This document shows positions 8,364 through 16,136 of a stretch of 27,575 nucleotides of DNA, piece by piece. The notes beneath the pieces are model-generated. The model saw nothing but the letters and a program-made list of their open reading frames with translations. It was not told the DNA's origin and ran no database searches. Origin of the DNA: Alistipes sp. (GTDB taxonomy: Bacteria > Bacteroidota > Bacteroidia > Bacteroidales > Rikenellaceae); the NCBI GenBank assembly GCA_019422485.1, contig JAHZDG010000014.1:2202-29776 (forward strand), written 5' to 3'. The position numbers were made by a program, and so were the translations under genes. Every line of letters starts with the position of its first letter. Positions within the stretch are counted from its first letter, which is position 1.

Positions 8364-9137
8364 ATGGGAAAACCCCTTATCTTTATCACTAACGATGACG
8401 GCGTCAACGCCAAAGGACTGCGGTGTCTGATCGACGTCGTCCGCCCCTTGGGACGTCTCCTGGTGGTCGCCCCCGAACAGGGACAAAGCGGGATGTCGCA
8501 TGCCATCACCATGACGCACCCCCTCTATCTGACTAAAATTCAGGAAGAGACCGATCTGGAAATCTATTCCTGCAGCGGAACACCTGTCGACTGTGTCAAA
8601 ATCGCCTTCGACAGCCTGATGCTCGGCAAAGAAATGCCGACGCTGATCCTCTCCGGGATCAATCACGGTTCGAACTCCGCCATCAACGTCCTCTACTCCG
8701 GAACCATGGCCGCCGCGATCGAAGGTAGCTTCTACGATATTCCCTCCATCGGTCTGTCTATTCTCAGCCACGACCCGCAAGCCGATTTTACCACCGCTCA
8801 AACATTTGCTCCGCAAATCATCCAACGGGTTCTGGAACAGAAACCGGCATGTCCGTTCTGCATCAATGTCAACATTCCCTATCTGAAAGCCGAAGAGATC
8901 AAAGGCATCATCCCCTGCCGGCAAAATCGAGGCTACTGGCGGGAAGAGTTCAATCGCCGGCAAGACCCCCGAGGTCGCGACTACTATTGGCTCACCGGCT
9001 ATTTCCACAACATCGAAACCGAAGCCACCGACACCGATGAGGGGGCACTCAATAACGGCTATATTTCGATCGTGCCGATCCAGGTCGATCTGACCAATTA
9101 CGAGCAACTGCAAACCATGAAACAGTGGAAATGGTAA
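8364..9137 (+). CDS. surE: 5'-nucleotidase SurE
   Basis: A divalent-metal-dependent nucleoside 5'-monophosphate phosphatase (survival protein SurE), 257 residues. The N-terminus MGKPLIFITNDDGVNAKGL carries the metal-binding Asp-Asp pair of the family. It is followed by VVAPEQGQSGMSHAIT, CSGTPVDCVK, LILSGINHGSN and YSGTMAAAIEGSF, all characteristic SurE segments including the metal-binding Ser and Asn. The start is the ATG at 8364. An in-frame TTG at 8337 would fall inside the promoter's TACCTTTG box and is unlikely. The winged-helix gene begins 42 nt downstream on the same strand and may share the transcript. Confidence 0.95.
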   Translation: MGKPLIFITNDDGVNAKGLRCLIDVVRPLGRLLVVAPEQGQSGMSHAITMTHPLYLTKIQEETDLEIYSCSGTPVDCVKIAFDSLMLGKEMPTLILSGINHGSNSAINVLYSGTMAAAIEGSFYDIPSIGLSILSHDPQADFTTAQTFAPQIIQRVLEQKPACPFCINVNIPYLKAEEIKGIIPCRQNRGYWREEFNRRQDPRGRDYYWLTGYFHNIETEATDTDEGALNNGYISIVPIQVDLTNYEQLQTMKQWKW

Positions 9138-9179
9138 GCCCGGTCTTCCCCTGATTGTTCACTTGTCACTACCTTCTCC

Positions 9180-10340
9180 ATGCTCGCACAGATACGCATG
9201 CGCTGTCAGCAACTGGCCGATCCGGTATTCGAAAAGCCGGAACAGGTGGTGGCATGGATGGGAGCTATACAGGCTCAAGCCTACGACATGGCTAAATGGG
9301 CCATCGGTCTGCGGATGCAAAACGGCTCACTGGCGGCCGTCAACGAGGCATTAAACGCAGGTAAAATCCTGCGCACCCATTTGATGAGGCCCACCTGGCA
9401 TTGGGTGGCGGCCGAGGACATTCGTTGGATGGTCGCTCTGTCGGCAGATCGAATCCGTGCGGCCAACGATGCTTACGGAAAGAGCCGACACCTTCCAATC
9501 TCTCCAGCCTTATATAGTCGCGTAAACGACTTACTCGGCCAGATGCTCGAAGGACACAATGCCCTTACCAAACCAGAGATCGCCCTTCGACTCCAACAAG
9601 CCGGTATCGAAACGGAACATGCGGAAACCACCCGATACCTGCTACAAGCCGAAACCCGGGGATTGATCTGCAGCGGGCCGGACAAGGCCGGCAAACCCAC
9701 ATATGCTTGGATGGACGATCGCGTTCCTCCGACACCGGAACTATCTCACTCCGAAGCCATTGCTCGCTTAGCCATGCGCTACTTCCAAAGCCATAGTCCC
9801 GCCTCGCTGGATTTTGTCTGGTGGTCGGGTTTGTCGGTACGAGAAGCCCGACAAGCCATCGGAGAAATCAATTCGTGCTTGATCCATGAAAGTTTCCACG
9901 GCACAGAATGGTTGATTCATCAAGAGGCACAACAATCCATCCGTTTGCATAAACCTTTCCGAGGAATGAGGCTGTTGCCTCCTTTCGACGAATACCTGAT
10001 CAGCTACAAAGAACGATCACAGGTACTGGATCCGATTCACCAATCCAAAGCCTTCAATGCATGGGGAACATTCTATCCGGTCATTCTGTATGAAGGTCAG
10101 ATTATCGGAACGTGGAAAAAACAGACAAGCCGAAAAAATAGCGATATCAATCTCGAATTTTTCCCGGGGCAATCACGCCCTTCCGACAAACAAATTCATC
10201 TGGCCATCGAACAATACAGACAATTTCTGTCCGGAAACAATAAACGGCGCCCTGCGGAGAGCGCCGTTTATCTTACAACTATCTATCAGTCGATTATTCG
10301 ATTTCCCAGTCAGATCCGTCTTTGCGATCCTTTACTTTGA
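9180..10340 (+). CDS. Winged-helix DNA-binding protein, AlkX/AlkZ-like (HTH_42)
   Basis: A 386-residue member of the winged-helix superfamily that includes the DNA glycosylases AlkZ/YcaQ and AlkX, which remove bulky alkyl lesions or unhook crosslinks. The N-terminus has WMGAIQAQAYDMAKWAIGLR, containing the Q-x-Q element (Q31, Q33) known to be catalytic in AlkZ relatives, then ILRTHLMRPTWHWVAAEDIRWM. A later LLPPFDEYLISYKER (about 263-277) is also typical. Enzyme activity is inferred from the family. The last 30 or so residues are odd: from about residue 355 the ORF reads through the cysS terminator hairpin and then 47 nt into the 3' end of cysS on the opposite strand, so the ancestral stop was probably lost. 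Identity is firm at family level only. Confidence 0.85.
   Translation: MLAQIRMRCQQLADPVFEKPEQVVAWMGAIQAQAYDMAKWAIGLRMQNGSLAAVNEALNAGKILRTHLMRPTWHWVAAEDIRWMVALSADRIRAANDAYGKSRHLPISPALYSRVNDLLGQMLEGHNALTKPEIALRLQQAGIETEHAETTRYLLQAETRGLICSGPDKAGKPTYAWMDDRVPPTPELSHSEAIARLAMRYFQSHSPASLDFVWWSGLSVREARQAIGEINSCLIHESFHGTEWLIHQEAQQSIRLHKPFRGMRLLPPFDEYLISYKERSQVLDPIHQSKAFNAWGTFYPVILYEGQIIGTWKKQTSRKNSDINLEFFPGQSRPSDKQIHLAIEQYRQFLSGNNKRRPAESAVYLTTIYQSIIRFPSQIRLCDPLL
10242..10269 (-). terminator. cysS terminator, embedded in the opposing ORF
   Basis: AAACGGCGC (10242-10250) pairs perfectly with GCGCCGTTT (10261-10269) around a 10-base loop. On the minus strand it lies 25 nt past the cysS stop and ends TTTATTGTTT. 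It also falls inside the C-terminal codons of the winged-helix gene. Confidence 0.85.
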
Positions 10341-11766
10341 TCCCGATGGCACCCAAACCATCCCGAATCCGATCCGAAGTCGTCCAGTCTTTGGCCGCCT
10401 TCGCCTGCGTCCGGATATCGAGCACCATATCGATCACTTCGCCCAACATTTGGCTGTTATCTCCAGCCAAATCGTCACGAAGGCCCAGCACATCGAATAC
10501 ATAAAAACGAACGATCCGACTCAACTCGGCAATATCACCTTCGGTCAGCGTCTGGTGCCCGTCGTAAACCTGATTGATGATCCGAACACAATCGAACAGT
10601 TCGGCAATCACCACCGGCGAGTTCAAATCATCATCCATGGCGGCCCGGCAACGTCCTTCAATGCCCGAAATATCGACCGTCGAAGTGGCAGAAGGTTTCA
10701 ACTTATCCAACGTAGCTACCGCTTTCATCAAACGTTCATACCCTTTTTCGGCTGCCTGCAACGCTTCATTCGAAAAATCAAGCGTACTGCGATAATGGGC
10801 CTGAAGCACGAAAAAGCGAATCGTCATCGCACTGTAAGCCTGAGCCAACAGCGGATGATTGCCCGTCAGCAACTGTTCCAACGTAATGAAATTCCCCAGC
10901 GACTTGCCCATCTTCTGGCCATTGATGGTGATCATATTGTTATGAATCCAATAACGAGCCGAATCGTGACCACAGGCCGCCGTGCTTTGGGCAATTTCGC
11001 ATTCGTGATGCGGGAACATCAGGTCCATCCCACCTCCGTGAATATCGAACTGTTCGCCCAGATAGCGCATGCTCATGGCCGAACATTCCAAATGCCAGCC
11101 CGGAAAGCCATCGCTCCACGGAGAAGGCCAACGCATGATATGCTCCGGAGCCGCCTTCTTCCACAAGGCAAAATCATACGGATTCCGTTTGTCGCTCTGT
11201 CCGTCCAACGCCCGTGTATTGGCCAACATGTCATCCAAGACACGTCCGGACAACTTCCCATAATGATACTTCTTATTATAGGCCTCCACATCGAAATAGA
11301 CCGATCCGTTGCTCTCATACGCAAAACCATGGTCCAAAATCCGACGAACCAACTCGATCTGTTCGATAATGTGACCCGAAGCATGGGGTTCGATGCTGGG
11401 CGAAAGCACATTCAATTCACGCATGGCATCGTGGTAGCGTTCGGTATAGTAATGCGCTACCTCCATCGGTTCCAACTGCTCCAAACGAGCTTTTTTCGAA
11501 ATTTTGTCTTCCCCTTCATCGGCATCGTGTTCCAAGTGCCCTACGTCCGTGATGTTACGCACATAGCGAACCTTATATCCCAACGCACGCAGGTAGCGGA
11601 ACAACAAATCGAACGTAATGGCCGGACGGGCATGCCCCAAATGCGGATCCCCGTACACCGTCGGCCCGCAAACATATAACCCCACAAACGGAGGCTGAAG
11701 CGGCTCGAAACGTTCTTTGCTCCGTGAAAGCGTATTGTAAAGTGTTAACGTCGATTCCATATTCAT
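10294..11766 (-). CDS. cysS: Cysteinyl-tRNA synthetase
   Basis: A class I aminoacyl-tRNA synthetase charging tRNA-Cys in the cytoplasm; 490 residues, the normal size. The ATP-binding HIGH-type motif is PHLGHAR (42-45) and the KMSKS-type loop is KMGKS (285-289). The zinc ligands that select cysteine are present: C33 in YVCGPTVYG, C228 in WHLECSAMS, and His/Glu in FPHHECEIAQ (H253/H254, E255). The C-terminal anticodon-binding region is complete. The ATG at 11766 is followed two codons on by a second ATG (MNM), so either could start. The gene is monocistronic, with a terminator at 10242-10269, and convergent with the winged-helix gene, overlapping it by 47 nt. Confidence 0.98.
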   Translation of the reverse strand: MNMESTLTLYNTLSRSKERFEPLQPPFVGLYVCGPTVYGDPHLGHARPAITFDLLFRYLRALGYKVRYVRNITDVGHLEHDADEGEDKISKKARLEQLEPMEVAHYYTERYHDAMRELNVLSPSIEPHASGHIIEQIELVRRILDHGFAYESNGSVYFDVEAYNKKYHYGKLSGRVLDDMLANTRALDGQSDKRNPYDFALWKKAAPEHIMRWPSPWSDGFPGWHLECSAMSMRYLGEQFDIHGGGMDLMFPHHECEIAQSTAACGHDSARYWIHNNMITINGQKMGKSLGNFITLEQLLTGNHPLLAQAYSAMTIRFFVLQAHYRSTLDFSNEALQAAEKGYERLMKAVATLDKLKPSATSTVDISGIEGRCRAAMDDDLNSPVVIAELFDCVRIINQVYDGHQTLTEGDIAELSRIVRFYVFDVLGLRDDLAGDNSQMLGEVIDMVLDIRTQAKAAKDWTTSDRIRDGLGAIGIKVKDRKDGSDWEIE

Positions 11767-11842
11767 TATCTGTTTGAAAGTGTAAAATTACAAACTTTCT
11801 CGGGATGTTCGTTTTTTTACCGCCATTGTCATGTTATTTTTT

Positions 11843-11850
11843 TAATTTTG
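11843..11850 (+). promoter_or_regulatory. Possible -7 box of the DUF2723/rnhB operon
   Basis: TAATTTTG matches TAnnTTTG, 34 nt before the DUF2723 ATG. The upstream region is T-rich but lacks a clear TTTG at the right distance. Confidence 0.45.
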
Positions 11851-11884
11851 TACGTTAAATTTTACGAATCTTAACCGATCCGGC

Positions 11885-14800
11885 ATGAACACATTTAAAA
11901 AGTATAACCTGATCGTCGGCTGGTTCTCCTTCTTCTTCGCAGCCGCGGTGTACCTGATGACGATCGAACCCACCGCCAGCTTGTGGGATTGTAGCGAATT
12001 TATCGCTACCTCATACAAACTCGAAGTGGGACACCCCCCCGGAGCTCCTCTCTTTATGATGATCTCCAGACTCTTCGCCATCTTCGCACCCAACCCGCAA
12101 AGCGTCGCCCTCATGATCAACTCGATGTCGGCCCTCGCCAGCGCGGCAACCATCCTGTTCCTCTTCTGGTCCATTACCCACCTCGCTCGCCGAGCCTTGG
12201 GTAAACGCGAAGAAGAATTGACCAACTCCCAAATCGTCGCCATCATGGGCGCCGGTCTGATCGGGGCCATCGCCTATACATTTACCGATACCTTCTGGTT
12301 CTCGGCCGTCGAAGGCGAAGTGTACGCCCTCTCGTCGATGTTTACCGCCGTCGTATTCTGGGCCATCCTGAAATGGGAAAACGTCGCCGATCAGCCGCAT
12401 GCCAATCGTTGGATCATCCTGATCGCCTATCTGACCGGTCTGGCTATCGGCGTGCACCTGCTCAACTTGTTGATCATCCCGTCGATCGTCCTGATCTACT
12501 ACTTCAAAAAATACCCCGTCATCACCAAATGGGGCATTCTGAAAGCAATAGGAATCGCTGCTGCGATCCTGATTGCCGCCATGTTCATCATCATCCCGGG
12601 AACCGTACAACTCGGCGCCTTCTTCGATCGGATCTTTGTGAACACCTTCGGTCTGCCCATCAACAGCGGGATCACCTTCTATGCTTTTGCCCTGCTGGCC
12701 CTGCTGGGTTGGGGCGTCTATTTCACCCACAAAAAAGGTAAGGTAATTGCCAATACCATCGTACTCTGCACCACCGTCATTATCCTCGGTTACGGCAGCT
12801 ACGCCTCGGTGATCATCCGCTCGTCGGTACAACCCCCTATGAACAGCAACAACCCCAGCAACCCCTATGGACTGCTCTCGCTGTTGAACCGCGACCAATA
12901 TGGCGCCCGCCCGTTGTTCAAAGGCCCCTACTACTCGTCACCTCCCATCGACTATGAAGAAAAAACAACCTATTACGTCGGAGACGACAGTACCTATACC
13001 CAAGCCTCGGTGATCAAAGGGCTCAAATATCCTTCGCAATTCGAATTCTTCTTCCCGAGAATGTCTTCGGCCAAAGAATCGGATATAGCCGCCTATCACA
13101 ACTGGGTGGACATCAAAGGTCGAAACATCCCGTTCCAGGATCGCATGATCAATGTCCCCACCTTTGCGGAAAACATGAAATTCTTCTTCGCCTATCAGCT
13201 GAATTTCATGTACTGGCGATACTTCCTTTGGAACTTCGTGGGACGGCAGAGCGACGTCCAGTCCACCGGTGAAATCACCGACGGAAACTGGCTCAGCGGG
13301 ATTAAACCCATCGATGCCATCTTCCTCGGCCCTCAAGACAATCTGCCTTCGGAAATGACCAGCAACCGGGCCCGGAATACCTACTATTTCCTTCCGTTCA
13401 TTCTGGGGATCATCGGACTGGTGTTCCAGCTGAATCGTGACGGCAAAAACTTTACCGTCGTCATGACCCTCTTCATCATGACCGGGGTCGCCATCGCCGT
13501 CTACCTGAACTCACCGCCCGCCGAACCCCGTGAACGTGACTACGTTTACGCCGGATCGTTCTATGCTTTCTGCATCTGGATAGGACTCGGGGTCCTGGCC
13601 TTCTACCGGGCCTTCCAACGGTGGTTCAAAAAGGAAAACGTGAAGACCGCTCTCGTCGCTACGGCCATTTGTGCCGTCGTGCCCGCTCTGCTCGGCGCCC
13701 AGAACTGGGATGACCACGACCGGTCGAACCGTTACACCGCCCGTGACCTCGGACACAACTACCTGAACCTGTTGCCGAACGCCATCATCATGAACTACGG
13801 AGACAACGACACCTTCCCGCTGTGGTACGCCCAGGAAGTCGAAGGGGAACGAACCGATGTCCGTATCATGAACATGAGCTACCTGGGCGGTGAATGGTAC
13901 ATCGACCAAATGAAGCTCAAATGCAACAACTCGGAACCGGTTCCCTTCTCGTTGCCCCGTCGAAAATATACCTACACCAACGAATTTATCCCGGTGCAGA
14001 ACCTCTTCGACAAACCGATTCCCATTAAACAGGCCATTCAGTTCTTCGAAAGCGATGACCCGAGAACCAAAGCTACCCTGGGAACCGGAACCGTCGACTA
14101 TATCCCCGCCAAACAACTGATCATCCCGGTCAACAAACAAAATGTGCTGGCGGCAGGGATCGTCAAAGAAAAAGACGCCGACCTGATCATGGATTCGATT
14201 ACGATCACCATTCAACAAAACAACATCGATCGAAGCGAACTCATGCTGCTGGATCTGCTGGCCAACTTCGACTGGAAACGCCCGCTCTACTTTACCGCTT
14301 TTGAACCCATCAAAAGCCTGGGGCTGACCGATTACCTGCAAATGGAAGGTTTCTCCTACCTGCTGGTGCCGATCAAAACCCCGTCAAACAGCGTGCTCAA
14401 TGCCGGACGTATCAATACCGAATCGCTCTATCCCAAACTGATGGAAAAGTATCGCTACGGAAACTTCAAAGACCCGAAAGTCTATGCCGATTACTTCGTG
14501 CAAAACATCATGACAACCTCTCGGGTGCGGATCCAGTTCAATCGACTGGCCGATCAGCTGCTGGCTGAAGGCGATACCCTGCGGGCCATCGCCGTACTCG
14601 ACCGTTCGGCGGAAGAGCTGCCGTTCAGCCAAATCCGTCACAACTACTACTCTCTCGGAATGATCGAAGGTTACTACCGGGCCAAAGCATTCGATAAAGG
14701 GAATGCCCTGTTGAATGAATATGCCCGAATTCTGGAAGAAAATACCGCTTACTTCCTCCAGTTCACCGGACGAAAAGCCGATGTGGTTGACGATCGATTG

Positions 14801-14923
14801 AAAAACGACATCGGATTGTTGTATGAACTGTACAAAATCGCTGTCAAGTATCAACAAACAGCCGAAGCCGAACAAATCAAAGAATTTTTCGTCGGTCAAG
14901 GTCTAATGAACGAAAATGCTTAA
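11885..14923 (+). CDS. DUF2723 multi-spanning membrane protein, O-mannosyltransferase-like
   Basis: A 1012-residue inner-membrane protein of the DUF2723 family, common in Bacteroidota and related to the GT-C/PMT glycosyltransferases. The N-terminus begins a membrane segment and then gives EPTASLWDCSEFIATSYKL, with D35 and E38 in the first loop where GT-C enzymes keep their catalytic acid, followed by VGHPPGAPLF. About ten hydrophobic segments fill the first 600 residues. The remaining 400 are soluble, with YGDNDTFPLWYAQEVEG and a TPR-like helical end (from about 890: GDTLRAIAVLDRSAEELP). The family is proposed to add sugars to secreted proteins; donor and acceptor are not known from this sequence. 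Its stop codon overlaps the rnhB start by 8 nt, so the two are translationally coupled. Confidence 0.88.
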   Translation: MNTFKKYNLIVGWFSFFFAAAVYLMTIEPTASLWDCSEFIATSYKLEVGHPPGAPLFMMISRLFAIFAPNPQSVALMINSMSALASAATILFLFWSITHLARRALGKREEELTNSQIVAIMGAGLIGAIAYTFTDTFWFSAVEGEVYALSSMFTAVVFWAILKWENVADQPHANRWIILIAYLTGLAIGVHLLNLLIIPSIVLIYYFKKYPVITKWGILKAIGIAAAILIAAMFIIIPGTVQLGAFFDRIFVNTFGLPINSGITFYAFALLALLGWGVYFTHKKGKVIANTIVLCTTVIILGYGSYASVIIRSSVQPPMNSNNPSNPYGLLSLLNRDQYGARPLFKGPYYSSPPIDYEEKTTYYVGDDSTYTQASVIKGLKYPSQFEFFFPRMSSAKESDIAAYHNWVDIKGRNIPFQDRMINVPTFAENMKFFFAYQLNFMYWRYFLWNFVGRQSDVQSTGEITDGNWLSGIKPIDAIFLGPQDNLPSEMTSNRARNTYYFLPFILGIIGLVFQLNRDGKNFTVVMTLFIMTGVAIAVYLNSPPAEPRERDYVYAGSFYAFCIWIGLGVLAFYRAFQRWFKKENVKTALVATAICAVVPALLGAQNWDDHDRSNRYTARDLGHNYLNLLPNAIIMNYGDNDTFPLWYAQEVEGERTDVRIMNMSYLGGEWYIDQMKLKCNNSEPVPFSLPRRKYTYTNEFIPVQNLFDKPIPIKQAIQFFESDDPRTKATLGTGTVDYIPAKQLIIPVNKQNVLAAGIVKEKDADLIMDSITITIQQNNIDRSELMLLDLLANFDWKRPLYFTAFEPIKSLGLTDYLQMEGFSYLLVPIKTPSNSVLNAGRINTESLYPKLMEKYRYGNFKDPKVYADYFVQNIMTTSRVRIQFNRLADQLLAEGDTLRAIAVLDRSAEELPFSQIRHNYYSLGMIEGYYRAKAFDKGNALLNEYARILEENTAYFLQFTGRKADVVDDRLKNDIGLLYELYKIAVKYQQTAEAEQIKEFFVGQGLMNENA

Positions 14924-15530
14924 AACTTGTTCGCAATACGAACTCATCGAAGCTGGTTGCGATGAAGCTGGACGGGGCCCCTTAGCGGGCCCCGTTTGCG
15001 CCGCAGCCGTTATCTTACCGCCTCATTGGGAGCATCCGCTTTTGAACGATTCCAAAAAAATGAGCGAGAAAAATCGATATCTTCTGCGGGATATCATCCA
15101 ACGTGAAGCCATCGCCTGGGCGATCGAAATGGTCTCCCCCGAAGAAATCGACCGAATCAATATCCTCAATGCTTCGTTTGAAGCGATGAATCGCGCCGTA
15201 CAACGCTTGACTCTTACACCTCAACTGCTGCTCATCGATGGAAACCGATTCCGAACCCAATTGGATATTCCTTATCGTTGCATCGTGAAAGGCGACGGCA
15301 TCTATGCCAATATAGCCGCCGCTTCGGTGCTGGCCAAAACGGAACGAGATCTCTATATGACCCGAATCGACAAGGAATATCCACAATACGGGTGGAAAAA
15401 GAACAAAGGATACCCTACCCGAGAACATCGTCAAGCCATTTTACAATACGGTCTTTCGCCTTACCACAGAGTATCCTTCACCCACGAATACAAACAGCTG
15501 TCTCTCTTTGATATAGCCCAAGAAAAATAA
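14916..15530 (+). CDS. rnhB: Ribonuclease HII
   Basis: Endonuclease that cuts RNA in RNA-DNA hybrids, including single ribonucleotides left in DNA; 204 residues. Catalytic acidic residues are visible: D16 and E17 in GCDEAGRGPLAGPV, D108 in LLIDGN and D145 in AAASVLAKTERD. The C-terminal region has YGWKKNKGYPTREH, typical of the family. The last residues, KQLSLFDIA, contain QLSLF (194-198), a good match to the bacterial sliding-clamp-binding pentapeptide. The ATG at 14916 overlaps the stop of the upstream DUF2723 gene. A strong GC hairpin (14972-14995) lies in the early codons. The following 270 bp form the leader of the phage-derived block. Confidence 0.97.
   Translation: MLKTCSQYELIEAGCDEAGRGPLAGPVCAAAVILPPHWEHPLLNDSKKMSEKNRYLLRDIIQREAIAWAIEMVSPEEIDRINILNASFEAMNRAVQRLTLTPQLLLIDGNRFRTQLDIPYRCIVKGDGIYANIAAASVLAKTERDLYMTRIDKEYPQYGWKKNKGYPTREHRQAILQYGLSPYHRVSFTHEYKQLSLFDIAQEK
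14972..14995 (+). other. GC-rich hairpin within early rnhB codons
   Basis: ACGGGGCCC (14972-14980) pairs perfectly with GGGCCCCGT (14987-14995) around a 6-base loop. It covers the codons for the conserved RGPLAGP motif, so part of the symmetry follows from the protein sequence, but the resulting RNA stem would be very stable about 60 nt after the coupled start. Confidence 0.6.
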
Positions 15531-15557
15531 TTTTTATTTATCTTTTTTCGGACTTTT

Positions 15558-15589
15558 CGCGGCTGCCTCTTGACAAAGGGGTAGCCGCG
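15558..15589 (+). terminator. 14-bp-stem hairpin after rnhB, overlapping a promoter
   Basis: CGCGGCTGCCTCTT (15558-15571) pairs with AAGGGGTAGCCGCG (15576-15589), all positions Watson-Crick or G-T, around the tetraloop GACA. The sequence after the stem is ATTGTATATTTG, a poor T-tract, so termination of the DUF2723/rnhB transcript may be incomplete. The -33 TTG of the next promoter sits at the top of the stem. Confidence 0.65.
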
Positions 15590-15601
15590 ATTGTATATTT
15601 G
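15570..15601 (+). promoter_or_regulatory. Promoter candidate for the phage-derived block
   Basis: TTG (15570-15572) and TATATTTG (15594-15601) are separated by 21 nt, fitting the Bacteroidota -33/-7 architecture. Predicted transcription begins near 15607, giving a leader of about 190 nt before the ATG at 15800. The 15531-15799 interval has no convincing gene; it holds this promoter, the hairpin and two TTATCAACA repeats. Confidence 0.6.
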
Positions 15602-15704
15602 TCCCAGAGACGGACAACCGTTCCTCTCTTCGGAGATCCGTTCCGAAATCCGACCTCCCTCCCTTTTCATCATACTCAACAGGTTTGCCGAACTCGGCCC
15701 GGAC

Positions 15705-16136
15705 TTATCAACAATCCGTCCGTCCCCCTCTGTGCATAGTTATCAACAACCTGTTCCCCTCACCCAACCCAACATCTATTCCTAAAAACTCTTTCACGTA
15801 TGGCGACTGAACACTCCCTCCCCGCCGAAAAAAAACGACGGGGCAGACCTCGCAAAAATCCGGTTCTGACCAATGCTTCCGCTGAAAACTCGCCTCAAAC
15901 CCTCGAACAATTAACCCAAACCTGCATCGCCTCGCTGCACACGACTCTACGTCAGATCGAAGCCCTGGTTCAGGAACGACATCGGCAGAAACTCTCTGAC
16001 CAGCGAATCCGTAACGTAGGACGAGAACTCAAAGAACTCATCAAAGTAATGACCCGGTATGGGCAAATTTAGGTTATCAACAGATTTAAACATTCTTTGT
16101 AACCTTATCAACAAATGAGAAGCATCCTTATCAACA
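15705..16136 (+). repeat. Five direct TTATCAACA repeats (DnaA-box-like)
   Basis: Identical 9-mers occur at 15705-15713, 15740-15748, 16074-16082, 16105-16113 and 16128-16136, all in the same orientation. Four lie in non-coding gaps flanking the AT-hook gene; the last lies in the first codons of the 278-aa gene. The sequence differs from the E. coli DnaA box TTATCCACA at one position. The only other copy I noticed in the window is a single inverted one inside the histidine kinase gene (near 4370). Confidence 0.8.
15800..16072 (+). CDS. Small AT-hook protein heading the phage-derived block
   Basis: A 90-residue protein, not assigned to a named family. Residues 10-21 (EKKRRGRPRKNP) contain an AT-hook, the Gly-Arg-Pro core flanked by basic residues that inserts into the minor groove of AT-rich DNA. 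The rest (about 33-90) is predicted helical and charged, ending RNVGRELKELIKVMTRYGQI, which could be a coiled-coil or dimerisation segment. It is the first gene of the block and is flanked on both sides by TTATCAACA repeats, which suggests a regulatory or DNA-packaging role (inference). A small-terminase-like function is possible but not supported by any motif I can see. The ATG at 15800 is the natural start. Confidence 0.75.
   Translation: MATEHSLPAEKKRRGRPRKNPVLTNASAENSPQTLEQLTQTCIASLHTTLRQIEALVQERHRQKLSDQRIRNVGRELKELIKVMTRYGQI

Noticed and set aside
10057..11679. 540-codon frame antisense to cysS
   Set aside because: The minus strand encodes an unmistakable CysRS with HIGH, KMSKS and zinc ligands; the opposite frame is a codon-bias shadow.
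15705..16136. CRISPR array or iteron-type plasmid origin
   Set aside because: The repeat unit is only 9 bp, spacing is irregular and interrupted by a gene, and no cas or rep gene is present; an origin is kept only as a hypothesis.
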